Assembly (NCBI GenBank): GCA_021791195.1
Contig: JAJYXB010000008.1
Span: forward strand, 158,662 to 222,661
DNA length: 64,000 bases
Source: Actinomycetes bacterium
GTDB lineage: Bacteria; Actinomycetota; Thermoleophilia; BMS3ABIN01
Direction of reading: 5' to 3'
The translations under genes were made by a program, and so were the position numbers. The notes beneath the pieces were generated by a model that ran no database searches, was not told the origin of the DNA, and saw only the letters and a list, made by a program, of their open reading frames with translations. This document shows positions 35,817-43,494 of the stretch, one piece after another (position 1 is the first letter of the stretch; every line of letters begins with the position of its first letter).

Positions 35817-36036
35817 GGGGCGTAAAGACATATTGTACAAAATCAGCCGCCGGAAACCGAAAGGCGGTGCAACGCGATGACGGTCCACTGGAAACTGAGG
35901 GGCGACGGCCAGGAAGACAAATAATAGGGGAAGGCCGGTGCCGGGTCAACCTGGGCGGGTCCGCAGCGCCGCGAACGCGCCTGGGCAGCGGCCTGGCGTC
36001 TGCCGGTCCAGCCGGCGCACGAGCTTGCGCCGGCAA

Positions 36037-36060
36037 AAAAGAAGGCTCCCGGAGGAGCCT
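36037..36060 (-). terminator. Rho-independent terminator of the small peptide transcript
   Basis: On the minus strand: AGGCTCC-tccg-GGAGCCT followed by TC and six T. It is 28 bases downstream of the stop of the RiPP-like gene. Confidence 0.9.
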
Positions 36061-36087
36061 AAAAAACGTTTCGTTGCCGCAGACCGG

Positions 36088-36231
36088 TCAATCGTCCCCG
36101 TGGTCGCAATCATGATCGTCGTTATCCCCGGAAGAGCTGCAGTTCCACAGAGGCGAAACGAACGTGATTTCGACGATGTTTCCCAGTTTCCGCAACTCGG
36201 GCTGCTGATAAGCCGTACTTGAGCTATTCAA
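36088..36231 (-). CDS. RiPP precursor-like peptide with lasso-type leader motif
   Basis: A 47-residue gene from TTG 36231 with GGGAG at 6 bases. The first 24 residues contain YQQPELRKLGNIVEIT, which fits the lasso-peptide leader consensus Y-x2-P-x-L-x3-G-x5-T recognised by the RRE protein. The following region is VSPLWNCSSSG and then an Asp/His/Cys tail (DNDDHDCDHGDD), so it does not look like a classical lasso core, which starts with Gly and has an acidic residue at 7-9. A consensus promoter upstream and a terminator downstream make a self-contained transcript. No cyclase, protease or RRE gene is nearby. The product may be a modified metal-binding peptide, or an unrelated small protein sharing the leader. 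Confidence 0.65.
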   Translation of the reverse strand: MNSSSTAYQQPELRKLGNIVEITFVSPLWNCSSSGDNDDHDCDHGDD

Positions 36232-36300
36232 GATATTCTCCCGATTCCCTACCCTGTTTGTGATCCCCAGTCATTGGTCACCCGATGGCGCAACTTAAAT

Positions 36301-36329
36301 ATTATAGGGCCGGTCAGATTTTATGTCAA
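36301..36329 (-). promoter_or_regulatory. consensus sigma-70-type promoter
   Basis: On the minus strand TTGACA (36324-36329), 17 bases, TATAAT (36301-36306): a perfect match. It drives the small RiPP-like gene with a leader of about 60 bases. Confidence 0.92.
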
Positions 36330-36340
36330 TGAAGCAAACG

Positions 36341-36370
36341 TTGACAATACAATGAAAGTACTTCTATAAA
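36341..36370 (+). promoter_or_regulatory. near-consensus sigma-70-type promoter
   Basis: TTGACA (36341-36346), 18 bases, TATAAA (36365-36370). It is divergent from the minus-strand promoter, with the -35 boxes 11 bases apart. It is the likely promoter for pgi and possibly the whole pgi-nuo-zwf-cyd run, with an untranslated leader of about 290 bases. Confidence 0.8.
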
Positions 36371-36507
36371 TTTGGTATGGCATTCGGTGATGACTTTTTA
36401 GTTTATTGACGGCTCACTTACCCTGCGAAAGAGACGCCCCAGGTTTTGTTTTTTGCCATTGGGGAAAATCTCTGGCGTCGCGGCTTCACGGCTGGCGCAG
36501 TCCGTGC

Positions 36508-36615
36508 GTGCCCGGAATCGCCGCGCCGAACCGGGTGCGGCCGGAATCGCGCAACCGGGTACGCCCGGAATCGCCGCGCGGAACTGAGCACGCCCGGAAT
36601 CGTCGCGCGGAAAGC
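36508..36615. repeat. short imperfect tandem repeats in pgi leader
   Basis: Four copies of a CCGGAATCG(C)CGCGC unit beginning at about 36512, 36541, 36565 and 36595 (periods 24-30 bases). They lie in the 36371-36661 stretch between the promoter and the pgi start, which holds no other gene. Translation through the repeats gives Arg-rich nonsense, so they are taken as leader DNA. Confidence 0.7.
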
Positions 36616-36661
36616 GGAAATCAAGCGGGATGATATCCCCGGACCTGGATTGGAGCATTCA

Positions 36662-38407
36662 TTGACGGAGAAACCTTACATACCCACGAAGCTGCCCGGC
36701 AGGCAGTCGCTTGACCTGGGCCAGTATCAGGGCGCGGTCGCCAGACAGCTGGACGAGCTGAAGCAGGACCGCTTCAGCGCCCGCCTGTGGAACAGGGAGC
36801 CGGAGTTGTGGAGCAAAGACGCGGCCCGGCAGGCGGGTATCCGCGGCTCCCTGGGCTGGCTGGATGTGGCCGGCACGATGGCCGCCAACCGCGAGTTGCT
36901 GGCGCTGCTGCTGGACGAGGTGCTGGCGGCCGGCTTCAAACGGGTGGTGCACATGGGCATGGGCGGCAGCTCGCTGGCGCCGCTGGTGCTGGCGGAGGTG
37001 ATCCCGCGCGGCGAGCGCGGCCTGCCGTTGACGGTGCTGGACTCGACCGACCCCGCCACCATCCTGGCGGTGGAGGACGCGGCGCCGCTGGCAGAGACCC
37101 TCTTTATCGTCGCCAGCAAATCGGGCACCACCGCCGAACCGCGCGCTTTCGAGGAATATTTCTACCAGGCCGTCATGCGCCTGAAGGGGGAGAGCGCCGG
37201 CGAGAACTTCATCGCCATCACCGATCCGGACAGCCCGCTGGCCGGATCGGCCGAAGCCAGGGGATTTCGCCATATCTTCCTCAACTTCCCCGATATCGGC
37301 GGCCGCTATTCGGCGCTGTCCTTCTTCGGCCTGGTGCCGGCGGCGCTGGCGGGCATCGACGTTGCACAGCTGCTTCAGCGCGCCGAAGCGATGGTTGGCG
37401 CCTGCGGCGCCGGCGTGCCGGCGCAGGACAATCCCGGGCTGGTCCTGGGCGCGGTCCTGGGCACGCTGGGCCGGCACGGCCGCGATAAAGTCACATTTAT
37501 GGCAGATCAGCAATTCGCGCCGCTGGCGTTATGGCTGGAGCAGCTGCTGGCGGAAAGCACCGGCAAGCAGGGCAAGGGGCTGCTGCCCGTCGCCGGCGAA
37601 GAGCCCGGCGCCCCCGGCGACTACGGCAGCGACCGCCTGTTCGTCTATCTGCGCGGGGAAGGTGACAGCGCCAGCGCTCTGGACACCGTTGCCGGCGAGC
37701 TGATGCATGCCGGCCAGCCGCTGGTGACGATCGGCATCGAGGATCCCTATGACCTCGGCCAGGAGTTTTTCCGCTGGGAGATGGCCACCGCCACCGCCGG
37801 CGCGGTGCTGGGGATCGATCCCTTCGACCAGCCCAACGTCCAGGAGAGCAAGGACAACACCAACCGGCTGCTGGCCGAGGTTGAGAAGCGGGGCGAGCTG
37901 CCGCCGGAAAGCCCGCTGCTGGTGGAAGAGCCGCTCAGCCTCTTCCACGAGGGTTTCGTGCCGCCGGTCAGCTCCATCGAAGCGGCGCTGGACGAGTTCC
38001 TCGGCCAGGCCCGGCCGGGTGATTACGTGGCGCTGATGGCGTACCTGACCGAGGATGCGGCCACCGCTCAGGCGCTGGCGCAGATGCGCCTCAGCCTCCG
38101 GAGCCGCCTGCGGCTGGCGACGACGCTGGGCTACGGTCCCAGGTTCCTGCACTCCACCGGCCAGTTCCACAAGGGCGGTCCCGACACCGGCATTTTCCTG
38201 CAGCTGACCGGCGATGATGCCCGGGACGCGCTCATCCCCGGCAAGGGATACGGATTCAGCACCTTCCGGCGAGCCCAGGCGCAGGGTGATCTGGAGGCGC
38301 TGCGCCGCCACGGCCGGCGGGTGCTGCGAATCCATCTGGGCCGCGACGCAGGAAAGGGACTGGCGCGGCTGGAAAACATACTCCGGACGGCGACGCCGGA
38401 GTTCTGA
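36662..38407 (+). CDS. pgi: glucose-6-phosphate isomerase, transaldolase/Pgi-type
   Basis: Isomerises glucose-6-P and fructose-6-P. The start is taken as TTG 36662, which has GGAG at 6 bases and opens with the family-like EKPYIPTKLPG; the open frame extends upstream to 36446 through repeat DNA. About 581 residues. SIS-domain motifs VHMGMGGSSLAPLVL, IVASKSGTTAEP, DIGGRYSALSFFG and the late GPRFLHSTGQFHKGG identify the Pgi half of bifunctional transaldolase/Pgi proteins, here without the transaldolase half. It is followed 27 bases later by the gnd-nuoA gene. Confidence 0.93.
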   Translation: MTEKPYIPTKLPGRQSLDLGQYQGAVARQLDELKQDRFSARLWNREPELWSKDAARQAGIRGSLGWLDVAGTMAANRELLALLLDEVLAAGFKRVVHMGMGGSSLAPLVLAEVIPRGERGLPLTVLDSTDPATILAVEDAAPLAETLFIVASKSGTTAEPRAFEEYFYQAVMRLKGESAGENFIAITDPDSPLAGSAEARGFRHIFLNFPDIGGRYSALSFFGLVPAALAGIDVAQLLQRAEAMVGACGAGVPAQDNPGLVLGAVLGTLGRHGRDKVTFMADQQFAPLALWLEQLLAESTGKQGKGLLPVAGEEPGAPGDYGSDRLFVYLRGEGDSASALDTVAGELMHAGQPLVTIGIEDPYDLGQEFFRWEMATATAGAVLGIDPFDQPNVQESKDNTNRLLAEVEKRGELPPESPLLVEEPLSLFHEGFVPPVSSIEAALDEFLGQARPGDYVALMAYLTEDAATAQALAQMRLSLRSRLRLATTLGYGPRFLHSTGQFHKGGPDTGIFLQLTGDDARDALIPGKGYGFSTFRRAQAQGDLEALRRHGRRVLRIHLGRDAGKGLARLENILRTATPEF

Positions 38408-38434
38408 CAACCCCTTAACCTGCGGGAGACCTTC

Positions 38435-38572
38435 ATGAGCGGCCAGTACGAAATCGGCATGGTCGGCCTGGGAGTGATGGGCCGCAACCTGCTGCTGAAC
38501 ATCGCCGGCCACGGTTTCAGCGCCGCCGGTTATGACAAGAACCCCTCCCAGGTCGAAGCTTTGAACACGGCC
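38435..38572 (+). pseudogene. gnd: 5' remnant of 6-phosphogluconate dehydrogenase
   Basis: The first 46 residues of the gene at 38435 are the N-terminal NADP-binding start of 6-phosphogluconate dehydrogenase ([32 protein letters not shown]), with gnd's own ribosome site GGGAG. The catalytic remainder is absent; no 3' piece is found between nuoN and zwf. The reading frame runs on into nuoA. Confidence 0.85.
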
Positions 38573-39073
38573 TGGATGACCGTACGGGCGGGAAGGATGG
38601 CCGCCCAGGTGGAGCTATGGCCGCTGGCCGTTTACTTCGGCGTCACCGTGCTGATGACCGGCGGGCTGCTGGCGCTGTCGTACATCCTGGGACAGCACCA
38701 CCGGGAAACGGAGACCGATAAACCTTATGAATCCGGGATTGTGTCAACGGGAACAGCACGGGTGCGCTTTGACGTCAAGTTCTACCAGAACGCCATCTTC
38801 TTCGTCATCTTCGACCTGGAGGCGATGTTCGTCATCGCCTGGGCGGTGGCCATCCGCCAGGCGGGCTGGTCGGGCTACGTCGAGATCGTCGTTTTCATCG
38901 CCGTCCTGACGGCGGCGCTGGCTTACCTCTGGCGCGAGGGCGCGCTCGACTGGGCGCCCCGGCGCAGACCTGTAGCCGCCGCGGAGCCACAGCCACAACC
39001 GCTCGCTGCCGCGAACGGCAGCAGCGATCCTGAGGATACCGCCGCGAAGGCGCCAGTCCGGGGTAAGCCGTGA
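38435..39073 (+). CDS. nuoA: Gnd(N-terminal)-NuoA fusion
   Basis: A 212-residue frame: residues 1-46 are the start of 6-phosphogluconate dehydrogenase, residues about 50-170 are complex I subunit A with three membrane helices ([53 protein letters not shown]) and the conserved FDLEAMF acidic segment, and the tail is Ala/Pro-rich. NuoA could also start internally at ATGs near 38574 or 38595 (the latter after GGGAAGG). The join explains why nuoA lacks its own promoter. It overlaps nuoB by GTGA. Membrane arm of complex I. Confidence 0.9.
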   Translation: MSGQYEIGMVGLGVMGRNLLLNIAGHGFSAAGYDKNPSQVEALNTAWMTVRAGRMAAQVELWPLAVYFGVTVLMTGGLLALSYILGQHHRETETDKPYESGIVSTGTARVRFDVKFYQNAIFFVIFDLEAMFVIAWAVAIRQAGWSGYVEIVVFIAVLTAALAYLWREGALDWAPRRRPVAAAEPQPQPLAAANGSSDPEDTAAKAPVRGKP

Positions 39074-39801
39074 CCGGGCGCCGGAGCGCCCCGAAAAACC
39101 GCACCGCCGGTGGGCTGCCGGCAGCCGGCTTCCCGGCCGTGGACGGCACCCCCGAGCAGGCAGTCGGGCAGGTGCTGCTGCTCTCCCGGCTGCAGGACCT
39201 GATCTCCTGGGGGCGGAAGAATTCCATCTGGCCGTTCAACTTCGGCCTTTCCTGCTGCTACGTGGAGATGGCCACCAGCATCACCAGCAAATACGATATC
39301 GCCCGCTTCGGCGCCGAGGTGATCCGCGGCACCCCCCGGGAGGCCGATCTGATGGTGGTCGCCGGCACCGTTTTCGTGAAAATGGCGCCGATCATCAAGC
39401 TGCTGTACGAGCAGATGATGGAACCCCGCTGGGTGATCTCGATGGGCTCATGCGCCAACTCGGGCGGCATGTATGACATCTACAGCGTCGTCCAGGGGGT
39501 CGACCGCTTCCTGCCGGTGGATGTTTACGTGCCCGGCTGCCCGCCGCGGCCGGAAGCCTTCATGGAAGGCCTGCTGCTACTGCGCAGCGCCATCGGCCAG
39601 GAGCGGCGGCCGCTCAGCTGGCGCACCGGCAGGAAGAAAACCGGGGGCGGGCCGCAGCCGGTTCAGCCGGAGGCCCACGGACCGGAAGGCAAGCCGCAAC
39701 CGACCCATGGACCGGAGCACGCGCCGCGGCCGGCGCAGCGCGACCTGAAACGCGCCAGGCGGCGCCTGGCCGGCAGACTCAGATCCCCCGAAGAGGTCTA
39801 G
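39070..39801 (+). CDS. nuoB: NADH-quinone oxidoreductase subunit B
   Basis: Carries the terminal cluster N2 next to the quinone site. The four Cys ligands are intact: LSCCYVEM (two adjacent), GSCANSGG and PGCPPRPEA. At 243 residues it is longer than usual, because of an N-terminal extension of about 35 residues and a basic, Pro/Gln-rich C-terminal tail of about 60 residues. It starts with GTG overlapping the nuoA stop. Confidence 0.96.
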   Translation: MTGRRSAPKNRTAGGLPAAGFPAVDGTPEQAVGQVLLLSRLQDLISWGRKNSIWPFNFGLSCCYVEMATSITSKYDIARFGAEVIRGTPREADLMVVAGTVFVKMAPIIKLLYEQMMEPRWVISMGSCANSGGMYDIYSVVQGVDRFLPVDVYVPGCPPRPEAFMEGLLLLRSAIGQERRPLSWRTGRKKTGGGPQPVQPEAHGPEGKPQPTHGPEHAPRPAQRDLKRARRRLAGRLRSPEEV

Positions 39802-41571
39802 GTGGGCGCCACCGTCCAGGAAAACGGCGCAGATCTGGAGCTGCTGCGGGAGCTGCGTGAAAGGTTCCCCGGGGCAGGGTTCGCAGCTGAGCCAGCCGGA
39901 CAGAGCCCGCCGACGATCTGGGCGCCGCCGGAAATCCTGCCCGAGGTGCTGCGGCACCTGAAGAGCGGCGCCGCCCAGACCTACGCGACCCTTTATGACC
40001 TGACCGCGGTGGACGAGCGCCTGCGCCGCCACCGCCCGGACCAGCCCGCCGGCGACTTCACGCTGGCCTACCATCTCCTGTCGCTGGAACGCAACCGCGA
40101 ACTGCGCGTCAAGACCGCGCTCGCCGGCGAAAAGCCGCACACCGCCAGCATCGTCGACATCTGGCCGGCGGCCAACTGGTACGAGCGCGAGGCCTGGGAC
40201 ATGTTCGGCATCGTTTTCGACGGCCATCCGCACCTGCGGCGGATCCTGTTGCCGCCCACCTGGGAAGGCCATCCGCTGCGCAAGGAGCATCCGGCGCGGG
40301 CCACGGAGATGCCGCCGTTCCAGCTGCCTGACGCCCGCGAGGTCCAGGAGGAGGAAGCGCTCAAGTTCCGTCCCGAGGACTGGGGCATCAAACGCACGCA
40401 TGATGACACAGATTTTCTTTTCCTCAATGTTGGCCCGCAGCACCCCGGCACGCACGGCCTGCTGCGCATCGTGCTGGAGCTGGACGGCGAGGTGATCGTC
40501 GACGCCATGCCCGACATCGGCTTCCACCATCGCGGCGCCGAGAAGATGGGCGAGCGCCAGACCTGGCACACCTACATCCCCTATACCGACCGGATCGACT
40601 ATCTCGGCGGCGTGCTCAACAACCTGCCGTATGTCATGGCCGTGGAACGGCTGGCCGGCATCGAGGTGCCCGAACGGGCGCAGGTGATCCGGGTGATGCT
40701 GGCGGAGCTGTTTCGCATCGCCAGCCATCTGGTGTGGTACGGCACCTTTGCCCAGGACGTGGGCACGATGTCGCCGGTCTTTTACATGTTCACCGACCGC
40801 GAGCGCCTGTTCGACATCATCGCCGCCATCTGCGGCGACCGCATGCATCCCAACTGGTTCCGCATCGGCGGCGTCGCCCAGGACCTGCCCCGCGGCTGGG
40901 AGGAACTGGTGCGCGATTTCATCGCCTACCTGCCGGCGCGGCTGAAAGAATACGACCGCATCGTGATGCAGAACCGCATCTTCAAGGGGCGCACCAAGGG
41001 TGTCGGCGCCTATTCGCTGGCCGACGCGATCGAGTGGGGCGTCACCGGCCCGGGGCTGCGCGCCTGCGGGCTGGCATGGGACCTGCGCAAGCGGCGCCCC
41101 TACAGCGGCTACGAACAGTTCGAGTTCGAGATCCCCACCGCCACCACCGGCGACTGCTACGACCGGGCGCAGGTGCGCGTGGCGGAGATCTACCAGAGCC
41201 TGAGGATCGTCGGGCAGTGCGTGGACAACATGCCCGCCGGCCCCTGCAAGGCCGACCATCCGCTGACGACGCCACCGCCAAGAGAGCGGACGCTGCATGA
41301 CATCGAGACGCTGATCACGCACTTCCTGCAGGCAGGCTGGGGCCCGGTCATGCCGCCGGGCGAGGCGACCGCCGCGGTCGAAGGCGCCAAGGGCATCAAC
41401 AGCTACTACCTGATCAGCGACGGCGGCGCCACCCCCTACCGCGTGCGCATCCGCACGCCGTCTTTCCCTCATCTGCAGATGATCCCGCTGATCAGCCGGG
41501 GCTCGATGATCCCCGATCTGCTGGCGATCCTCGGCAGCATGGATTACGTGCTGGCGGACGTGGACCGCTGA
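39802..41571 (+). CDS. nuoCD: NADH-quinone oxidoreductase subunit C/D fusion
   Basis: A 589-residue fusion of the 30-kDa and 49-kDa subunits of the connecting arm. The NuoC part (about 1-195) has [19 protein letters not shown] and [16 protein letters not shown]; the NuoD part (about 200-589) has [39 protein letters not shown] and the C-terminal DYVLADVDR. Fusion of C and D is known in some lineages such as enterobacteria. GTG start directly after the nuoB stop. Confidence 0.96.
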   Translation: MGATVQENGADLELLRELRERFPGAGFAAEPAGQSPPTIWAPPEILPEVLRHLKSGAAQTYATLYDLTAVDERLRRHRPDQPAGDFTLAYHLLSLERNRELRVKTALAGEKPHTASIVDIWPAANWYEREAWDMFGIVFDGHPHLRRILLPPTWEGHPLRKEHPARATEMPPFQLPDAREVQEEEALKFRPEDWGIKRTHDDTDFLFLNVGPQHPGTHGLLRIVLELDGEVIVDAMPDIGFHHRGAEKMGERQTWHTYIPYTDRIDYLGGVLNNLPYVMAVERLAGIEVPERAQVIRVMLAELFRIASHLVWYGTFAQDVGTMSPVFYMFTDRERLFDIIAAICGDRMHPNWFRIGGVAQDLPRGWEELVRDFIAYLPARLKEYDRIVMQNRIFKGRTKGVGAYSLADAIEWGVTGPGLRACGLAWDLRKRRPYSGYEQFEFEIPTATTGDCYDRAQVRVAEIYQSLRIVGQCVDNMPAGPCKADHPLTTPPPRERTLHDIETLITHFLQAGWGPVMPPGEATAAVEGAKGINSYYLISDGGATPYRVRIRTPSFPHLQMIPLISRGSMIPDLLAILGSMDYVLADVDR

Positions 41572-41632
41572 AGGAAACGCGGGCAGGCGGCAGCTGCGGG
41601 GCAGAAAATAAATATGGCAAAGGAATTCCACT

Positions 41633-42097
41633 TTGTTAAGCAAGGATGAAAAAGGGGAAATAGAAGCCGAGGCCGCCCGTTACGAGACACGGCAGGCCGC
41701 TGCCATCGACGCCATGCGGATAGTGCAGCGCCGCCGGGGCTGGGTCTCCGACGAGGCCATCGCGGAGCTGGCCGCCTTCCTGCAGATGCCCGCCGCGCAG
41801 CTGGACAGTGTCGCCAGCTTCTATAACCAGATATTCCGGCGGCCGGTGGGCAGGCATGTGATCCAGATTTGCGACAGCGTCAGCTGCTGGCTGACCGGCT
41901 ACGAGCCGTTGCGCGACCACCTGGCAAGGGAGCTGGGAGTCGGCCTCGGCGGGACGACCGCCGACGGCCGCTTCACGCTGCTGCCGGTGGCCTGCCTCGG
42001 CGCCTGCGATCAGGCGCCGGCGATGCTGGTGGATGAGGACCTGCACACCGGCCTGGACGCCGGCAGTATCGGCGCGATCCTCGACCGGTACAGGTAG
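41633..42097 (+). CDS. nuoE: NADH-quinone oxidoreductase subunit E
   Basis: The 24-kDa thioredoxin-fold subunit, 154 residues. Ligands of the N1a [2Fe-2S] cluster: CDSVSC and CLGACDQAP. Starts with TTG after AAAGGA. Part of the NADH-oxidising module with NuoF and NuoG. Confidence 0.95.
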   Translation: MLSKDEKGEIEAEAARYETRQAAAIDAMRIVQRRRGWVSDEAIAELAAFLQMPAAQLDSVASFYNQIFRRPVGRHVIQICDSVSCWLTGYEPLRDHLARELGVGLGGTTADGRFTLLPVACLGACDQAPAMLVDEDLHTGLDAGSIGAILDRYR

Positions 42098-42281
42098 TTG
42101 ATGAGTTGTGGACAGGTAATGGAAGAAGAGCGGGAAGAAACAAGGAGCGCACACCGCGACCACCGCCAGTGAGAAAACCGAAAGACCGCTGACCGCCAAC
42201 ATCCGCCCCGGACGGGCGCCGCTGGACCTGGCTGCCTACCGGAAAGCAGGCGGGTATCAGGCGCTGCGCAAGGCGCTGGAC

Positions 42282-43454
42282 ATGGAGCCGGGCGCCGTGC
42301 AGACGGCGGTCCGGGACGCCAACCTGAAGGGCAGGGGCGGCGCCGGCTTTGACGCCGGCCAGAAATGGAGTTTTGTTCCCATGGACGAGGCAGCCATCGG
42401 CCCCAAGTACCTGGTGGTCAACGGCGACGAGATGGAGCCGGGTTCTTTCAAGGACCGCCTGCTGATGGAGGGGGATCCCCACCAGCTGCTCGAGGGCGCC
42501 ATCATCGCCGCCTACGCTATCCAGGCCGACGTCGTTTACCTCTTCCTGCGCTGGGAATACCGCCTGGCTGCCCGGCGGCTCGAGCGCGCCATCGCCGAAG
42601 CCTACGGCCACGGGCTGCTCGGCCGCGGCATCCTCGGCTCCGGCTTCAGCCTCGAGCTGCACCTGCACATCAGCGGCGGCCGCTACATGTGCGGCGAGGA
42701 GACGGGGATGCTGAACGCCATCGAAGGCCGGCGGGCCAACCCCCGCTCCAAGCCTCCCTTCCCGCAGACGGCGGGGCTCTGGGGCAATCCTACGGTGGTC
42801 AACAACGTCGAGACCCTATGCAATGTCCCCCATATCATCAACCGCGGGGCTGACTGGTTCCGGGCTCTCAGCTGGACGGCGGAGGGCGGCACCAAGATCT
42901 ATGGCGCCAGCGGCCGGGTCGCGTCGCCGGGCGCCTGGGAGCTGCCGCTGGGCACTACGCTGCGCGAGCTGCTGGAGCAGCACGCCGGCGGCATGCAGCC
43001 GGGATACCGTTTCCGCGGCCTGCTGCCCGGCGGCGCCTCGACCGATTTCCTGACCACGGATCATCTTGACATCAAGATGGATTTTGCGTCTGTTGAAGCC
43101 GCCGGCAGCCGGCTGGGCACGGGGACGATGATTGTCCTCGACGACCGTTCCTGCCCGGTGGGGATGGTGCTCAACCTGGAGCGGTTCTTCGCCCGGGAAT
43201 CCTGCGGCTGGTGCACGCCCTGCTGGGGCGGGCTCAGGCAGGCCGTGCAGCTGCTGGAAGGGCTGGAAGCCGGGCGCGGCCGTGAGGAAGACCTGGCGCA
43301 GCTGGAGTCGCTGGCGGCGATGCTAGCCCCGGGTCACACGTTCTGCGCCCTGGCGCCCGGCGCCGCCGAGCCGCTGGGCAGCGCGCTGCGCCATTTCCGC
43401 GAGGACTTCGAGCGCCACGTCCGCGAAGCACGCTGCCCCTGGAGCGAACGGTGA
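42282..43454 (+). CDS. nuoF: NADH-quinone oxidoreductase subunit F (start uncertain)
   Basis: The 51-kDa NADH/FMN subunit with cluster N3. GRGGAGFDAGQKWSF (NADH/FMN loop), GDEMEPGSFKDR, CGEETGMLNAIEG and the cluster motif ESCGWCTPCWGG plus a later Cys in HTFCAL are intact. The coordinates use the first ATG, but homologous sequence (PLTANIRPGRAPLDLAAY) continues in frame upstream to 42120 with no ATG, GTG or TTG. A CTG at 42189 or a frameshift from the ATGs at 42101/42119, which sit in another frame, are the options. The true protein is about 30 or more residues longer. Confidence 0.93.
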   Translation: MEPGAVQTAVRDANLKGRGGAGFDAGQKWSFVPMDEAAIGPKYLVVNGDEMEPGSFKDRLLMEGDPHQLLEGAIIAAYAIQADVVYLFLRWEYRLAARRLERAIAEAYGHGLLGRGILGSGFSLELHLHISGGRYMCGEETGMLNAIEGRRANPRSKPPFPQTAGLWGNPTVVNNVETLCNVPHIINRGADWFRALSWTAEGGTKIYGASGRVASPGAWELPLGTTLRELLEQHAGGMQPGYRFRGLLPGGASTDFLTTDHLDIKMDFASVEAAGSRLGTGTMIVLDDRSCPVGMVLNLERFFARESCGWCTPCWGGLRQAVQLLEGLEAGRGREEDLAQLESLAAMLAPGHTFCALAPGAAEPLGSALRHFREDFERHVREARCPWSER

Positions 43455-43494
43455 GGCGGGCGGAACGGACAAACCGCGAAGCCGGGGACCGCTG

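Noticed and set aside
35738..36115. 125-codon plus-strand frame near tRNA-Asp
   Set aside because: It reads through the complement of tRNA-Asp, the terminator and the antisense of the RiPP-like gene.
36446..36661. N-terminal extension of pgi
   Set aside because: The extra 72 residues translate tandem repeat DNA into Arg-rich sequence without family similarity; a TTG with GGAG fits the start better.
39577..41643. 688-codon open frame on the minus strand opposite nuoB/nuoCD
   Set aside because: It is the GC-driven antisense shadow of nuoCD, has no recognisable domains, and lies inside a clear operon.
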